Positions 33,943 through 43,382 of a stretch of DNA of 48,448 nt are shown in pieces. The position numbers were made by a program, and so were the translations under genes. Source of the stretch: an uncultured Enterorhabdus sp. Its GTDB lineage: Bacteria; Actinomycetota; Coriobacteriia; Coriobacteriales; Eggerthellaceae. The DNA is taken from NCBI GenBank assembly GCA_947573925.1, contig CANPHS010000003.1, positions 1-48,448 on the forward strand, in the 5' to 3' direction. Numbering within the stretch: the stretch's first letter is position 1; each line of letters begins with the position of its first letter. The notes beneath the pieces were generated by a model, which was not told where the DNA came from, did not search any database, and worked only from the letters and a program-made list of their open reading frames with translations.

Positions 33943-34311
33943 ATGATCGTGAGAGTGGACGCCAGCATCAACCCGCCGAGGGAGATCATGGAGCAGCTGG
34001 GCGTGACCGAGCGCGGGCACGTGCAGGAGTTCCTGACTGACCGCGTGCTGTTCCGCATGCGGCGCTACATGCCCTGGCTCTCCGGCATGACGGCCACGAG
34101 CCTCACCCAGGCCACTTCACCGTCAACCATCACCGTCAACGCGCCTTACGCCAAGCGGCTGTACGAGGGGTTCTCCGAGGCGGGCAACCCCCTAAACTAC
34201 ACGACCATCACCAACCCCTACGCAGGTCCGCGCTGGGACGAGACCCTGGTCTCCCGCGAGGGCGCGGCTATCGCGCAAGAGGTTCAGCAGTTCGTGGAGG
34301 GAAGGCCATGA
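33943..34311 (+). CDS. Minor capsid protein 2-like (PF11114 type)
   Basis: A 122-aa protein with RYMPWLSGMTATSLTQATSP and APYAKRLYEGFSEAG, typical of small neck proteins (HK97 gp10-like). Start ATG 33943. Neck or head-tail joining role. Confidence 0.72.
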   Translation: MIVRVDASINPPREIMEQLGVTERGHVQEFLTDRVLFRMRRYMPWLSGMTATSLTQATSPSTITVNAPYAKRLYEGFSEAGNPLNYTTITNPYAGPRWDETLVSREGAAIAQEVQQFVEGRP

Positions 34312-34757
34312 GCGACGCGCTTGGGAAAATGAGAACGTTCGTGGAGGGCTTCCCGGACTTCGACATCCTGGGGAGCCTGGAAATCGACTGGACGGACGAG
34401 GTGCCCAACTGCGCGGGCCTGTTCCCCGCCGGCATGGTGGAGGTGTCCCGCAAGGCGGACATCACGGGCAACGTGGCCGTGACGAACCAGTACAACTTCG
34501 CGCTGTACGCCCGGCTGCCCAAGATGGGCCAGCCCGACGACGCCGGTGCGGAGCTGAACGCCTCGTGGGTCATGGCCTTCCAGGAGTGGGTGCAGGCCCA
34601 GTCCGTCCTGGGGCTCGCCCCGGCCTTCGGTGACAACCCGAGGAGCGAGAGGATCGCCGCCAGCAACGGCGCGCTCTACTCCGCCGGCGACGAGGGCACC
34701 GCCCTCTACGCCGTGCAGCTGTCAGTCAGATTCGAGAAACGCTACAAGAGGAGCTAG
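34308..34757 (+). CDS. Minor capsid protein 3-like / tail terminator
   Basis: A 149-aa protein (EIDWTDEVPNCAGLFPAGMV; NQYNFALYARLP) of the Minor_capsid_3 type, in the position of the tail terminator that caps the tail tube. The ATG overlaps the previous stop. Confidence 0.72.
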   Translation: MSDALGKMRTFVEGFPDFDILGSLEIDWTDEVPNCAGLFPAGMVEVSRKADITGNVAVTNQYNFALYARLPKMGQPDDAGAELNASWVMAFQEWVQAQSVLGLAPAFGDNPRSERIAASNGALYSAGDEGTALYAVQLSVRFEKRYKRS

Positions 34758-34759
34758 AA

Positions 34760-35299
34760 ATGGCAGGATCAACGGCCAACACCTTCAACACACCTGCGGA
34801 CCAGACCATCGCCCGCGAGCAGCTGGTCTGCTACCTCAACACCGCCACCTACGCCTCCCCCACCTGGGCGGCGCTCGGCAAGCGCGTCGAGGACTCCACC
34901 ATGGACTTCGACTGGGGCGACGAGACCAAGCAGGACATCCTGGGCAACGTCCACACCACCATGAAGAAGCCCGTCATCACCCAGAGCTTCGACCCGTGCA
35001 ACCTTGACTCCGCGGACAGCGCCATCGCAAAGGTGTGGCAGACCGCCGTGCACGACCAGGACCCGCAGAAGCTCTGCAACATGGACATCCTGGTGGTGCA
35101 CCTGTACGCAGGAACGTCCTCGGCCCCGTTCGCGGAGCGTTACCCCGCCTCCATGGTGAAGCCCACGGGCCTCGGCGGCGAGGGCGGCGGCTCCATCGAG
35201 ATGCCCATCGACGTGACCTACGGCGGCAAGCGCGAGACCGGCACCGCGGCCGTGGCCGACGGCGCGGTGACCTTCACGCGCGACGGCGCGGCGAGCTAG
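34760..35299 (+). CDS. Major tail tube protein
   Basis: A 179-aa protein (REQLVCYLNTATYASPTWAA; DETKQDILGNVHTTMKKPVI), beta-rich, in the tail-tube slot between the terminator and the chaperone genes. It should polymerise into hexameric rings. Confidence 0.8.
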   Translation: MAGSTANTFNTPADQTIAREQLVCYLNTATYASPTWAALGKRVEDSTMDFDWGDETKQDILGNVHTTMKKPVITQSFDPCNLDSADSAIAKVWQTAVHDQDPQKLCNMDILVVHLYAGTSSAPFAERYPASMVKPTGLGGEGGGSIEMPIDVTYGGKRETGTAAVADGAVTFTRDGAAS

Positions 35300-35307
35300 G
35301 GGGAGAC

Positions 35308-35763
35308 ATGGCCAAGGAGCTGAACTTCGAGACGGGCGTGGTGGAGTACACCATCAACAGTGCCGCCACCGCCCGCTTCAACCCGACGGACGCCATGTTC
35401 GTGGAGCGCATGTACAACACCTTCGGCGAGCTTGCCGACAAGCAGGACGAGTTCGAGGCCCGCGTGGCCGAGATCGGCGAGGACGGCGAGGCCATGTTCG
35501 CCTACGCCGCCGAACGCGACCGGGACATGCGCGGCATGATCGACAACCTGCTGGGCGCCGGCGTGGCCGACGCGCTGTTCCCCGGCATGAACTGCTACGC
35601 CCTGGCCGACGGGCTGCCCGTGTGGATCAACCTCATGTTCGCCGTGGCCGACGAGGTGGAGGCCACCTTCACCGACGAGCAGAAGAAGTCCGACCCGCGC
35701 GTGAAGGCCTACAACGGCAAGTACGCCGCCATGGCCAAGAAGTACAAGAGGGCCAGGAAGTGA
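35308..35763 (+). CDS. Tail assembly chaperone
   Basis: A 151-aa acidic, helical protein (AKELNFETGVVEYTINSAAT) between the tube and Gp15 genes, the usual place of the first tape-measure chaperone. No clear slippery heptamer is seen; the following gene starts separately at GTG. Confidence 0.75.
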   Translation: MAKELNFETGVVEYTINSAATARFNPTDAMFVERMYNTFGELADKQDEFEARVAEIGEDGEAMFAYAAERDRDMRGMIDNLLGAGVADALFPGMNCYALADGLPVWINLMFAVADEVEATFTDEQKKSDPRVKAYNGKYAAMAKKYKRARK

Positions 35764-36323
35764 TTCCCGACGCCCCCTGGGAGCTGCCGGAGTCCGCCGT
35801 CATCGGCGGCGAGGAGTGGGAGATCAACTCCGACTTCCGCTGCGCCCTGGACACCATAGCGGCCATGAACGACCGCGAGATAGACGACGGGGAGAGGACG
35901 GGCGCCGTCCTCTCCCTCCTTTTCCCCGACTACGAGGACATGCATATGTCCCACGTCCAGGAGGCCCTTGACTTCGCCTTCTGGTTCGTAGGCGGCGGAC
36001 AGCCCCAGGGCGGCCAGAAGCGCCCCAAGCTCATGGACTGGGCGCAGGACTTCCCCATCGTGGTGGCGCCAGTGAACCGGGTGCTCGGGTTCGAGGCCCG
36101 CGAGGCGCCCCACCTGCACTGGTGGACGTTCCTGGCGGCCTACAACGAGATCGGCGACTGCCTGTACGCGCAGGTGGTGTCGATCAGGAAGAAGCTCAAG
36201 CAGGGAAAGAAGCTGGACAAATCGGACCAGGCCTTCTACCGCGCCAACAGGGAGCTGATTGACATGAGGGGAAGGGCGACCTCCGCCGAGGAGGACATGT
36301 TCGACGAATGGACGAGGGGGTAG
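35760..36323 (+). CDS. Gp15-family tail assembly protein
   Basis: A 187-aa protein of the bacteriophage Gp15 family (WELPESAVIGGEEWEINSDF; MDWAQDFPIVVAPVNRVLGF; LHWWTFLAAYNEIGD), the second tail chaperone slot. The GTG overlaps the previous stop. Confidence 0.85.
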   Translation: MIPDAPWELPESAVIGGEEWEINSDFRCALDTIAAMNDREIDDGERTGAVLSLLFPDYEDMHMSHVQEALDFAFWFVGGGQPQGGQKRPKLMDWAQDFPIVVAPVNRVLGFEAREAPHLHWWTFLAAYNEIGDCLYAQVVSIRKKLKQGKKLDKSDQAFYRANRELIDMRGRATSAEEDMFDEWTRG

Positions 36324-36326
36324 GCC

Positions 36327-38849
36327 ATGGCATCCGACGGAACGATCACGTTCTCCACGGCGCTGGACAACTCGCAGCTGGAGAAGGGCATCAAGGCCGC
36401 CGAGCGCGAGGTGAAGCGCATCGAGGATAAGGTCTCGCGTGCCGAGACCACCAAGAGCGGCATCGAGAAGCAGATGGAGGCCGCAGAGGCCGCCATCAAG
36501 GAGACCGGCTCGGAGATCGACCGCCTCAACGCCAAGATGGCCGGGTTGGGCGGGGTGTCCGGCACCCGCGAGGGCTACGAGGCCCAGCGGGCCGAGATCG
36601 AGGGCACCGCCTCCGCGCTCGCGGCCGCACAGGCCCGGATGGAGTCCCAGGTCGCCGGCATCGACAAGCTGAACGGGCAGTGGCAGAAGGCCGACGAGCG
36701 GGCGCGGGCCTACACCGAGCAGCTGGGGCAGGCCAAGTCCCGCGCGGCGGAGCTGGGGGCTGAGTACCAGCGTTCGATGGCACGCGCGGCATCCTCCGCC
36801 GACATGGTGCGCAAGCGCCAGTCCGGGATCGGCGAGGCATACGCCAAATCGGTGGCCGCAGGCACCATGGACGCCGGGAAGTCGCTGTCGGCCTCGGAGG
36901 CCCGCTTCGCGCAGTTCTCCAAGCGCATAAAGACCATGATGAAGGACGCGTTCATCTTCTCTGGCGTACTCGTGGCCCTGAACGCCGTGAAGGAGCACCT
37001 GGCCGAGACCATGAAGGAGAACGACCGGTTCGCGGCGTCCTACGCCGTCCTCATGGCCACCATGAAGGGCTTCGCGGCACCGCTCGTGAACGCGGCAACG
37101 GCGGCCCTCACCGGCCTCATGAACATGCTGTCCCGGATGCTCGCGACCCTGGCGCAGCTCATCGACTCGGTGTTCCGCACCGACCTCTCCGGCTCAATCA
37201 AGGCCGCGAGGGCGGCCGCCCAGGCCGCCGAGCGCGAGGCAAAGGCCAAGAAGAAGACCGCCAAGGCGGCCAAGGAGGCCGCGAAATCGATCATGGCCTT
37301 CGACGAGATCAACGCCATGCAGGCGGACAAGAAGGACGAGAAGGACGACGAGCCCGCCGAGAAGCCGCTCGACTTCGACGCCCTGGGGGCCGGCAAGATC
37401 GACGAGGCCCTGGGGGCCATCATGGCCGTGCTGGGCGCGGCGCTCTTGGCCGTGGGCGCAATCCTGTGCTTCTCCGGCATCAACATCCCCCTCGGCATCA
37501 CGCTCATGGCCGTCGGGGCGCTCATGCTCTACACGGCCGTGCAGGAACAGTGGGGGAAGCTGCCCGCCGAGGTGCGGGAGGCCATCACGACGGCCCTCGT
37601 GATCGGCGGCCTGCTGTGCCTCGTCGTGGGTGCCGTCCTCGCCTTCTCCGGCGTCAACGTCCCCCTGGGCGTGGGGCTCATCGCCGCGGGCGCGGTAATG
37701 CTCGGGGCGGCGGTCGCCCTCAACTGGGGCAGCATGAGCGCCGAGGCCCAGGGGGTGGTGTCCGTCATGATGGGCATCCTGGGCGCGGCCCTGCTCGTCA
37801 TCGGCGCCATTCTGACCTTCACCGCCGCCAACCCCATGCTGGGCGTGGGGCTCATGATCCTGGGGGCCGCCGTGCTCGCGGCCGTGGTGGCCCTCAACTG
37901 GCAGAGCATGCCCGAGGAGGTGCAGGGCGTGGTCTCCGCGATCATGCTGATCGTCGGCATCGCCTTCCTCGTGCTCGGCGTGGTGCTCGCCTTCGCGGCT
38001 CCGGGGGCATGGGGGCTGGCGCTGGGCCTCATCATCGTGGGGGCCGCCGCCCTCGCCGGGGCGGTCGCCCTCAACTGGGAGAAGATGCCCAAGGAGGTCA
38101 GGGACACGGTGTCCACCATCATGGGCATCGTGGGCGGGGCCCTCGTGGTCATCGGCGTAATCCTGCTGTTCACCGGTGCGGGAATCCCCCTCGGCGTGGG
38201 CTGCATCCTCGCGGGCGCGGGACTGCTCGCCGCAGACGCCGCCCTCAACTGGGACTTCCTCAAGGACAAGATCGCAGAGATATGGGCGTCGATCTGCCGC
38301 TTCTGGGACGACAACATAGCCCAGGTGTTCACCGAGCAGTTCTGGGAGGATTTGTGGAAGTCCATGGTGAACGGCCTCATCTGGGCCATCAACTCCGGGC
38401 TGTCGGCCTTCGGCGGTTTCCTCAACGACATCTCGTCGGGCATCGGCGGCCTCTTGGGCGCCGTCGGCATCAACGACTGGTCGGGGTGGAACGTGCAGAT
38501 GCCGCAGATACCCTACCTGGCCCAGGGCGCGGTCATCCCGCCCAACCGCAAGTTCGCCGCCGTGCTGGGCGATCAGACGAGCGGCAACAACCTGGAGGCC
38601 CCCGAATCCCTCATCCGCCAGATCGTGCGCGAGGAGTCCGGGGGCATCGACGCCGACGCGCTGGCCTGGGCGGTGCAGCAGGGCGTGGCCATGGCCATCG
38701 TGCAGGCCATGCCCTCCCAGGGCGCCGGCGACAGCGACGCTACGATGGTCCTGCAAGTTGACGGCGAGGAGCTTGCCCGGGCCGTGGCCCGGGGCAACGC
38801 CTCGCTCATGTGGAAGGGGGCGTTGAGCCCCGAGATCCAGTTCGCGTAG
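36327..38849 (+). CDS. Tape measure protein with tandem membrane repeats
   Basis: An 840-aa protein that sets tail length and is ejected during infection. It has an N-terminal coiled coil (about 1-200) and a hydrophobic region with an Ala/Lys-rich stretch. Residues about 355-650 hold five tandem repeats of about 60 aa, each made of two membrane helices (AVGAILCFSGINIPLGI ... ALNWGSMSAEAQGVV; ALNWQSMPEEVQGVV; ALNWEKMPKEVRDTV). About 10 predicted helices could form the membrane channel. The C-terminus is a tail-tip domain. Confidence 0.9.
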   Translation: MASDGTITFSTALDNSQLEKGIKAAEREVKRIEDKVSRAETTKSGIEKQMEAAEAAIKETGSEIDRLNAKMAGLGGVSGTREGYEAQRAEIEGTASALAAAQARMESQVAGIDKLNGQWQKADERARAYTEQLGQAKSRAAELGAEYQRSMARAASSADMVRKRQSGIGEAYAKSVAAGTMDAGKSLSASEARFAQFSKRIKTMMKDAFIFSGVLVALNAVKEHLAETMKENDRFAASYAVLMATMKGFAAPLVNAATAALTGLMNMLSRMLATLAQLIDSVFRTDLSGSIKAARAAAQAAEREAKAKKKTAKAAKEAAKSIMAFDEINAMQADKKDEKDDEPAEKPLDFDALGAGKIDEALGAIMAVLGAALLAVGAILCFSGINIPLGITLMAVGALMLYTAVQEQWGKLPAEVREAITTALVIGGLLCLVVGAVLAFSGVNVPLGVGLIAAGAVMLGAAVALNWGSMSAEAQGVVSVMMGILGAALLVIGAILTFTAANPMLGVGLMILGAAVLAAVVALNWQSMPEEVQGVVSAIMLIVGIAFLVLGVVLAFAAPGAWGLALGLIIVGAAALAGAVALNWEKMPKEVRDTVSTIMGIVGGALVVIGVILLFTGAGIPLGVGCILAGAGLLAADAALNWDFLKDKIAEIWASICRFWDDNIAQVFTEQFWEDLWKSMVNGLIWAINSGLSAFGGFLNDISSGIGGLLGAVGINDWSGWNVQMPQIPYLAQGAVIPPNRKFAAVLGDQTSGNNLEAPESLIRQIVREESGGIDADALAWAVQQGVAMAIVQAMPSQGAGDSDATMVLQVDGEELARAVARGNASLMWKGALSPEIQFA

Positions 38850-38861
38850 GAAGGAGGGCGC

Positions 38862-39257
38862 ATGGCGGCTCTTGCCGTGGGCACGTCGGTGTCCTCCCTC
38901 AAAGACGTGCCGGTGGAGCCGGACGTGATCGACTGGGACGTGAACGACATCTCGTCGCCCGACGCGGGGCGCGTGCAGGACGCCAACTGCACCATGTACA
39001 AGCGCCGCATCGGGCGCAAGCGCAAGCTGTCCCTGGCCTGGCACAACCCCACGCTGGCCCAGGCATCGGGGATCCTCAAGATGTTCGCCCCCGAGTACGT
39101 GCACGTGCGCTTCCTGGACGTCGAGGAGGGCAAGTTCATCACGCGCGAGTTCTACACCGGCGACAAGAAGGCCCCGTTCCGCCGCATCAACCTCACCGGC
39201 CCGTCGGGCCAGACCGCCGTCATATCCGCCCTCTCCTTCGACATCGTTGAGAGGTAG
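38862..39257 (+). CDS. DUF6711-type distal tail protein
   Basis: A 131-aa protein (DWDVNDISSPDAGRVQDANC; RKRKLSLAWHNPTLAQASGI), of the small tail protein family encoded after tape measure genes in Gram-positive siphoviruses. AAGGAGG precedes the ATG. Probably part of the baseplate hub. Confidence 0.75.
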   Translation: MAALAVGTSVSSLKDVPVEPDVIDWDVNDISSPDAGRVQDANCTMYKRRIGRKRKLSLAWHNPTLAQASGILKMFAPEYVHVRFLDVEEGKFITREFYTGDKKAPFRRINLTGPSGQTAVISALSFDIVER

Positions 39258-39260
39258 CCG

Positions 39261-41465
39261 ATGATCAACACGTCATTCGAGTTCCGCCAGAGGATCGCCG
39301 ACACCGCCGACGTGCGCGTGAGGGCCCAGCTCGTGCTGGCCGACGGGAGGCGGATGGACCTTTCCGGCGACGACATAGCCGGCAACTCGCTGGCCTTCGA
39401 CCAGTCGGTGTCCTCGCAGGGCAGTTTCGACGTCGGCGGCGCCATCGTCGGCGGGCTGAAGCTCACCCTCAACAACGACGGGCGGCGCTTCGACGACATC
39501 GACTTCGACGGATCGCGGATCATCCCATCCGTTGGCGTGGACGTGGGCGGGGAGGTGGAGTGGCTGCGCAAGGGCACCTACTGGGTGGAGCAGCCGAGGA
39601 GCTATAGCGAGACCATCCCCCTGTCATGCGTCGATTCGATGTCGAAGTTCGACGTGCCCTACTCCAGGGTCGGCACGCGCTACCCCGCCACCGCCCAGAC
39701 GGTGGTGCGTGACGTGTGCCAGGCCTGCGGCGTGCCCCTCCTGGACGCCGCCTTCCACGGCTGGCAGACCGTCTTCAAGCAGCGCCCCGACAACGACCCC
39801 ACGTGCCGGCAGGTGCTCTCGTGGGCGGCCCAGGCCACGGGCAACTGGGCGAGGGTGACCGCCGACGACCGCATGGAGCTGGCGTGGTACGACCCCTCCG
39901 TGTGGGACGAGGAGGACTGGCTCGACGGCGAGGAGTTCGACGACGCCAGCCCCTACCAGAGCGGCAGCGACGCCGACGGCGGCAACTTCATCGACTACTC
40001 GTCGGGCGATTCCTACGACGGCGGCAGCTTCGAGACGGGCCGCATCGTGCACATCCACGCCTACTCCGACGCCACCCTGGCCACCGACGACGTGGTGGTG
40101 ACCGGCATCCGCGTGACCGCGTCCGACGAGGTGCGGCCCGACGGCTCCAAGGGCGCCAAGGGCGAGACGGTGACGGTGGGATCGGAGGGTTACGTGCTGG
40201 AGGCGTCGGGCAACCCGCTGGTGTCCTACGGCGAGGCCCGCGCAACGGCGTCCCGCATAGCGGCCCGCACGGTGGGCCTGCGCTTCCGCCCCTTCGACGT
40301 GTCCTGCATAGGCGACCCGAGGGTTGAGCCCGGAGACCCCGCCATCATCACCGACCGCCACCAGAACGCCCACAGGGGCTACCTCACGCGCGTGGCCTAC
40401 AAGGTCGGCGGCTTCGCTGCCTACTCCTGCTCGGCGAAATCGCCGCTGCGCAACGCGGCGGCAGGAGGCGGGGCGTTCACGCGGGCCATCCTGGGCCTGG
40501 CCGAGGACGTGCGCAACGAGCAGACGGCCCGCGAGATCGCCTTGCAGCGCCTCAACGACGACCTTGCGGCGGCACCGGGCATGTACGTCACCACGAAGAG
40601 CGAGGACGGCGGCACCAGCTGGTACCTGCACGACAAGCGCGACCTCAAGGACTCCAAGATCGTGTGGAAGGTCAACTCCGCCGGGTTCGGAATGTCCATC
40701 GACGGCGGGAAGAACTACTCTTACGGCCTGGACAAGTGGGGCAACGCCATCCTCAACACGGTGTACGCCATCGGGCTGAATGCCGACCACATCACTGCCG
40801 GCAGCCTGCGCGTGAGAAGCGGCGGCAAGACGATCTTCTGCGCGGACGTGCGGGCGGGACAGTTCTGGTGGGATTCCACGTACAGCAAACTGTCGAACAC
40901 CGGCGCGCTCACGGTAACTTCAGGCAAAATCGCCGGGTTCACCGTCTCGGGCAACAAGCTGTACACCTCACGGAGTTCTTTGAAAAGCATTGCAAACGGT
41001 GTTTATGTGGGAAGCGACGGCATTTCAACGGGCAACGGTGCCAACTGGTGCGCCATCTCCAGCGGGGCCTTCTTCGGAGGAAATGGCAGTTCGACTGAAA
41101 AGGGATGGCTATCCCTCGCCTACAACTTCCCCTCATCTAAAAAGCAAGTCTCGATCTTGGCGGGACAGGCCGGCGTGTGCATCCTGGGCGGCCTGTATGT
41201 CGGGAACTACGTATCACGTGGAAGTTCCCCTTCCGTTTGGGAGGGAACGAGTCCGACTTTAAGATGCTCACGTATAAAAAGCGGCTACACCGTGAAAAGA
41301 GTGGCACTGACGGGAAAGCGAACCCTGCAAGTTGCCTTGGCAAATGACAAGGGGCAGGTTGTCGGGTGCGACAAGATAACCGTGTTCAAGGATGTCACGT
41401 TCACACCTGGAGCAATCACCCAGGAAAGCCTGACGTTCAAGAAGGGCATTGTTATAAGTTCCTAG
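39261..41465 (+). CDS. Tail tip / receptor-binding protein with variable C-terminus
   Basis: A 734-aa tail protein. The N-terminal half (about 1-420) resembles the tail hub region of siphovirus tail proteins (KLTLNNDGRRFDDIDFDGSR; GVDVGGEVEWLRKGTYWVEQ). The middle has GGTSWYLHDKRDLKDSKIVW and the phage structural IDGGKNY-type repeat. From about residue 545 the DNA becomes AT-richer and Ser/Gly/Lys-rich (SSLKSIANGVYVGSDGISTG), suggesting a transferred host-specificity domain. Confidence 0.82.
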   Translation: MINTSFEFRQRIADTADVRVRAQLVLADGRRMDLSGDDIAGNSLAFDQSVSSQGSFDVGGAIVGGLKLTLNNDGRRFDDIDFDGSRIIPSVGVDVGGEVEWLRKGTYWVEQPRSYSETIPLSCVDSMSKFDVPYSRVGTRYPATAQTVVRDVCQACGVPLLDAAFHGWQTVFKQRPDNDPTCRQVLSWAAQATGNWARVTADDRMELAWYDPSVWDEEDWLDGEEFDDASPYQSGSDADGGNFIDYSSGDSYDGGSFETGRIVHIHAYSDATLATDDVVVTGIRVTASDEVRPDGSKGAKGETVTVGSEGYVLEASGNPLVSYGEARATASRIAARTVGLRFRPFDVSCIGDPRVEPGDPAIITDRHQNAHRGYLTRVAYKVGGFAAYSCSAKSPLRNAAAGGGAFTRAILGLAEDVRNEQTAREIALQRLNDDLAAAPGMYVTTKSEDGGTSWYLHDKRDLKDSKIVWKVNSAGFGMSIDGGKNYSYGLDKWGNAILNTVYAIGLNADHITAGSLRVRSGGKTIFCADVRAGQFWWDSTYSKLSNTGALTVTSGKIAGFTVSGNKLYTSRSSLKSIANGVYVGSDGISTGNGANWCAISSGAFFGGNGSSTEKGWLSLAYNFPSSKKQVSILAGQAGVCILGGLYVGNYVSRGSSPSVWEGTSPTLRCSRIKSGYTVKRVALTGKRTLQVALANDKGQVVGCDKITVFKDVTFTPGAITQESLTFKKGIVISS

Positions 41466-41478
41466 CTTAGGAGGACTT

Positions 41479-41649
41479 ATGAAGAGAATCGACGACAGCA
41501 TTATGGTTGAGAAAGATGGAAAGATGTTCCTCGCTCCTGGATCAGATGCCGCCATGTACTCGGCAGGCAATTACGGCGTGTACCGAATTGAGTACATCCC
41601 GATCAACGCTATAGCGGATGAGCAGCAGAAAGAGCAGGAGACCCGATGA
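41479..41649 (+). CDS. Small tail-region protein
   Basis: Below the track cutoff: 56 aa (MKRIDDSIMVEKDGKMFLAP), with TTAGGAGG 4 nt upstream. It overlaps the DUF1617-like gene by 4 nt. AT-richer than average, like the end of the preceding gene. Unknown. Confidence 0.65.
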   Translation: MKRIDDSIMVEKDGKMFLAPGSDAAMYSAGNYGVYRIEYIPINAIADEQQKEQETR

Positions 41650-42029
41650 AAGTCAAGAAGGCCAATCTTGAACTAGAGAATATGCTTGCCAGCTTATCGT
41701 CGGTAATCGACCGAACGGACGTCATCGGCTACACGGCCGCGAAGAACACGCTCGCAATTCAGGGCGCAATCACCGCCTATATCGAGACTCGCGATAGGCT
41801 GATCGAAAAGTATGGCGATCAGGAGACGGACGCCAACGGCGTCCCGACAGGCCGCATGCACATCGACCCATCTATGGATGACTTCCCCGCGTTCCTGGAA
41901 GAACTCCAGCAGATAGCGAACAGGGAATCAAAAGTGACCGTAGAAACCCTCCCCTACGCCGAGGCCATCGGCAAGATCAGCGGCACGCAGCTCCTCGCCT
42001 TGGACTGGATGTTCGAGGAGGGCGACTGA
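41646..42029 (+). CDS. DUF1617-like tail protein
   Basis: A 127-aa helical protein (KKANLELENMLASLSSVIDR; AITAYIETRDRLIEKYGDQE) of the DUF1617 type found in siphovirus tail-fibre operons. The start overlaps the previous gene (ATGA). Confidence 0.7.
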   Translation: MKVKKANLELENMLASLSSVIDRTDVIGYTAAKNTLAIQGAITAYIETRDRLIEKYGDQETDANGVPTGRMHIDPSMDDFPAFLEELQQIANRESKVTVETLPYAEAIGKISGTQLLALDWMFEEGD

Positions 42030-42736
42030 TGGCTATCCAACACAGGCGCGGCATTTACAGCCGCTTCGACCCCTCCCGCCTGGTCGCGGGCGAGTGGGCC
42101 GTGGTGCTCTCGGGCGACCCCGACGCCAAGGACGGCAAGGCGGCCTACGTGTGCTTCGCCGCCGGCGACGTCAAGCGCGTGGCCACCTACGAGGACATGA
42201 TGGACTGGCTCCTGGGCCTGCGCGAGGACGTGATCACCGCCGTGGTGGACTCGGCCACCTCCGAGATCAGGGCCGAGCACCTGCAGATGATGGGCGACGC
42301 GCAGACGGCCGAGGCGGCCAGGGCCGCGGCCGAGCAGCTGCGCAGTGATGCCGAGGCGGCCAGGGCGTCGGCCGAGTCCTCGCGGGCGACCGCCGAGCAG
42401 GCCCGCGCCGCCGCCGAGCTTGAGCGGGCGCGGAAGATCGCGGCCTTCGAGGCTGCCGTGGCGGCCGGGGAGTTAGACGGGGCCACCTTCACGCCCAGCG
42501 TGAGCGAGGCCGGCCTCCTGTCGTGGACCAACGACAAGGGCCTGCCCAACCCCGTCACCGTGGACGTTCGCGGCCCCAAGGGCAACGACGGCGCGGTGTC
42601 GCAGATCGGCACGGGCCTCTACGCGTTCCAGGTGGCGCGGGACGGGCACCTGCACCTGCTGCACGGCGAGGAGGCCGAGGTGCCGGACATGGAGATAAGG
42701 GACGACGGGCACCTGTGGGCGCTCGTGGGAAGCTAG
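42029..42736 (+). CDS. Tail fibre / baseplate protein with Ala-rich coiled coil
   Basis: A 235-aa protein: N-terminal attachment domain (AIQHRRGIYSRFDPSRLVAG), an Ala/Glu-rich coiled coil (about 85-145, AEAARAAAEQLRSDAEAARA), then a collagen-like GPKGNDG and a small C-terminal head. Typical of trimeric fibres. It overlaps its upstream neighbour by one base. Confidence 0.78.
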   Translation: MAIQHRRGIYSRFDPSRLVAGEWAVVLSGDPDAKDGKAAYVCFAAGDVKRVATYEDMMDWLLGLREDVITAVVDSATSEIRAEHLQMMGDAQTAEAARAAAEQLRSDAEAARASAESSRATAEQARAAAELERARKIAAFEAAVAAGELDGATFTPSVSEAGLLSWTNDKGLPNPVTVDVRGPKGNDGAVSQIGTGLYAFQVARDGHLHLLHGEEAEVPDMEIRDDGHLWALVGS

Positions 42737-42744
42737 GAGTAGAC

Positions 42745-43371
42745 ATGCCTTACATCGACTTGGGGCCGGTCGTCGGCAAGGACGGCGGGTTCGGGAACAT
42801 CACGAGCGACTACGTCAACGACGGCGGCAGCCCCGGCGTGGAGATCACCATGAGCGGCGAGGACGCCGCGAAGGACTTCCACTTCGAGTTCAAGAACCTG
42901 GTTAACGACCCGCTGACGAGCGCGGAGGTGAAGGCCATCGCCGCCGGCGAGCAGGTGCAGTCCTCAAGCGTCGTCAACGGCACGACACTGAGCCAGTTCT
43001 TCGGGCTGCTCGCCGAGGCGTTCGCGCCGGCCGACCACCAGCACGACGCCTCGGACGTGACGTCAGGCACGTTCTCGGGCGACATGCTGGCCGACAAGGC
43101 CGTGACCGCCGACAAGATCGCAGATAATGCGATAACCGCCGCCCAGATAGCCGACGGCACCATCACCCAAGCCAAGCTCGACGAGGCAACCCGGGATTGC
43201 TTGTCCCCGGTTCGAGTATGGGGAGGGGGAGAGTTCCCCTACAACAAGCCCACGGACCGCTCCTTTAGGGCATTCGGAGTCTACGGCTACTACGTCGCCG
43301 TTGACTCCGGGTCCAACGTTTGGGGCGGCTGCATCCTGAGCGATAACACCGTGACGTGGGTTAAGAGGTGA
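42745..43371 (+). CDS. Tail fibre with switchable C-terminus (expressed cassette A)
   Basis: A 208-aa fibre. The constant part (about 1-150) ends with the typical fibre repeat HQHDASDVTSGTFSGDMLAD and KADKI/ITAAQIADGTIT-type turns. At codons 151-154 (DCLS) it enters the 12-bp site ATTGCTTGTCCC, and the last 54 residues (PVRVWGGGEFPYNKP ... VTWVKR) are cassette A, lying wholly inside the 190-bp inverted repeat. The same 12-bp site, in the same frame, precedes two other C-termini. Inversion would replace cassette A with B (giving about 248 aa) or C (about 250 aa). ATG after AGGAGT. Confidence 0.88.
   Translation: MPYIDLGPVVGKDGGFGNITSDYVNDGGSPGVEITMSGEDAAKDFHFEFKNLVNDPLTSAEVKAIAAGEQVQSSSVVNGTTLSQFFGLLAEAFAPADHQHDASDVTSGTFSGDMLADKAVTADKIADNAITAAQIADGTITQAKLDEATRDCLSPVRVWGGGEFPYNKPTDRSFRAFGVYGYYVAVDSGSNVWGGCILSDNTVTWVKR
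43196..43207 (+). other. Shufflon site s1
   Basis: ATTGCTTGTCCC, plus orientation, inside the fibre frame (GAT TGC TTG TCC). Junction of constant region and expressed cassette. Confidence 0.8.
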
Positions 43372-43382
43372 TTGCTTGTCCC
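43371..43382 (+). other. Shufflon site s2
   Basis: ATTGCTTGTCCC, plus orientation; its first base is the last base of the cassette A stop codon (TGA). Begins cassette B in the same frame phase as s1. Confidence 0.8.

Noticed and set aside
37194-39104. 636-aa minus-strand His-rich ORF
   Set aside because: Antisense to the tape measure gene; composition follows its repeats.
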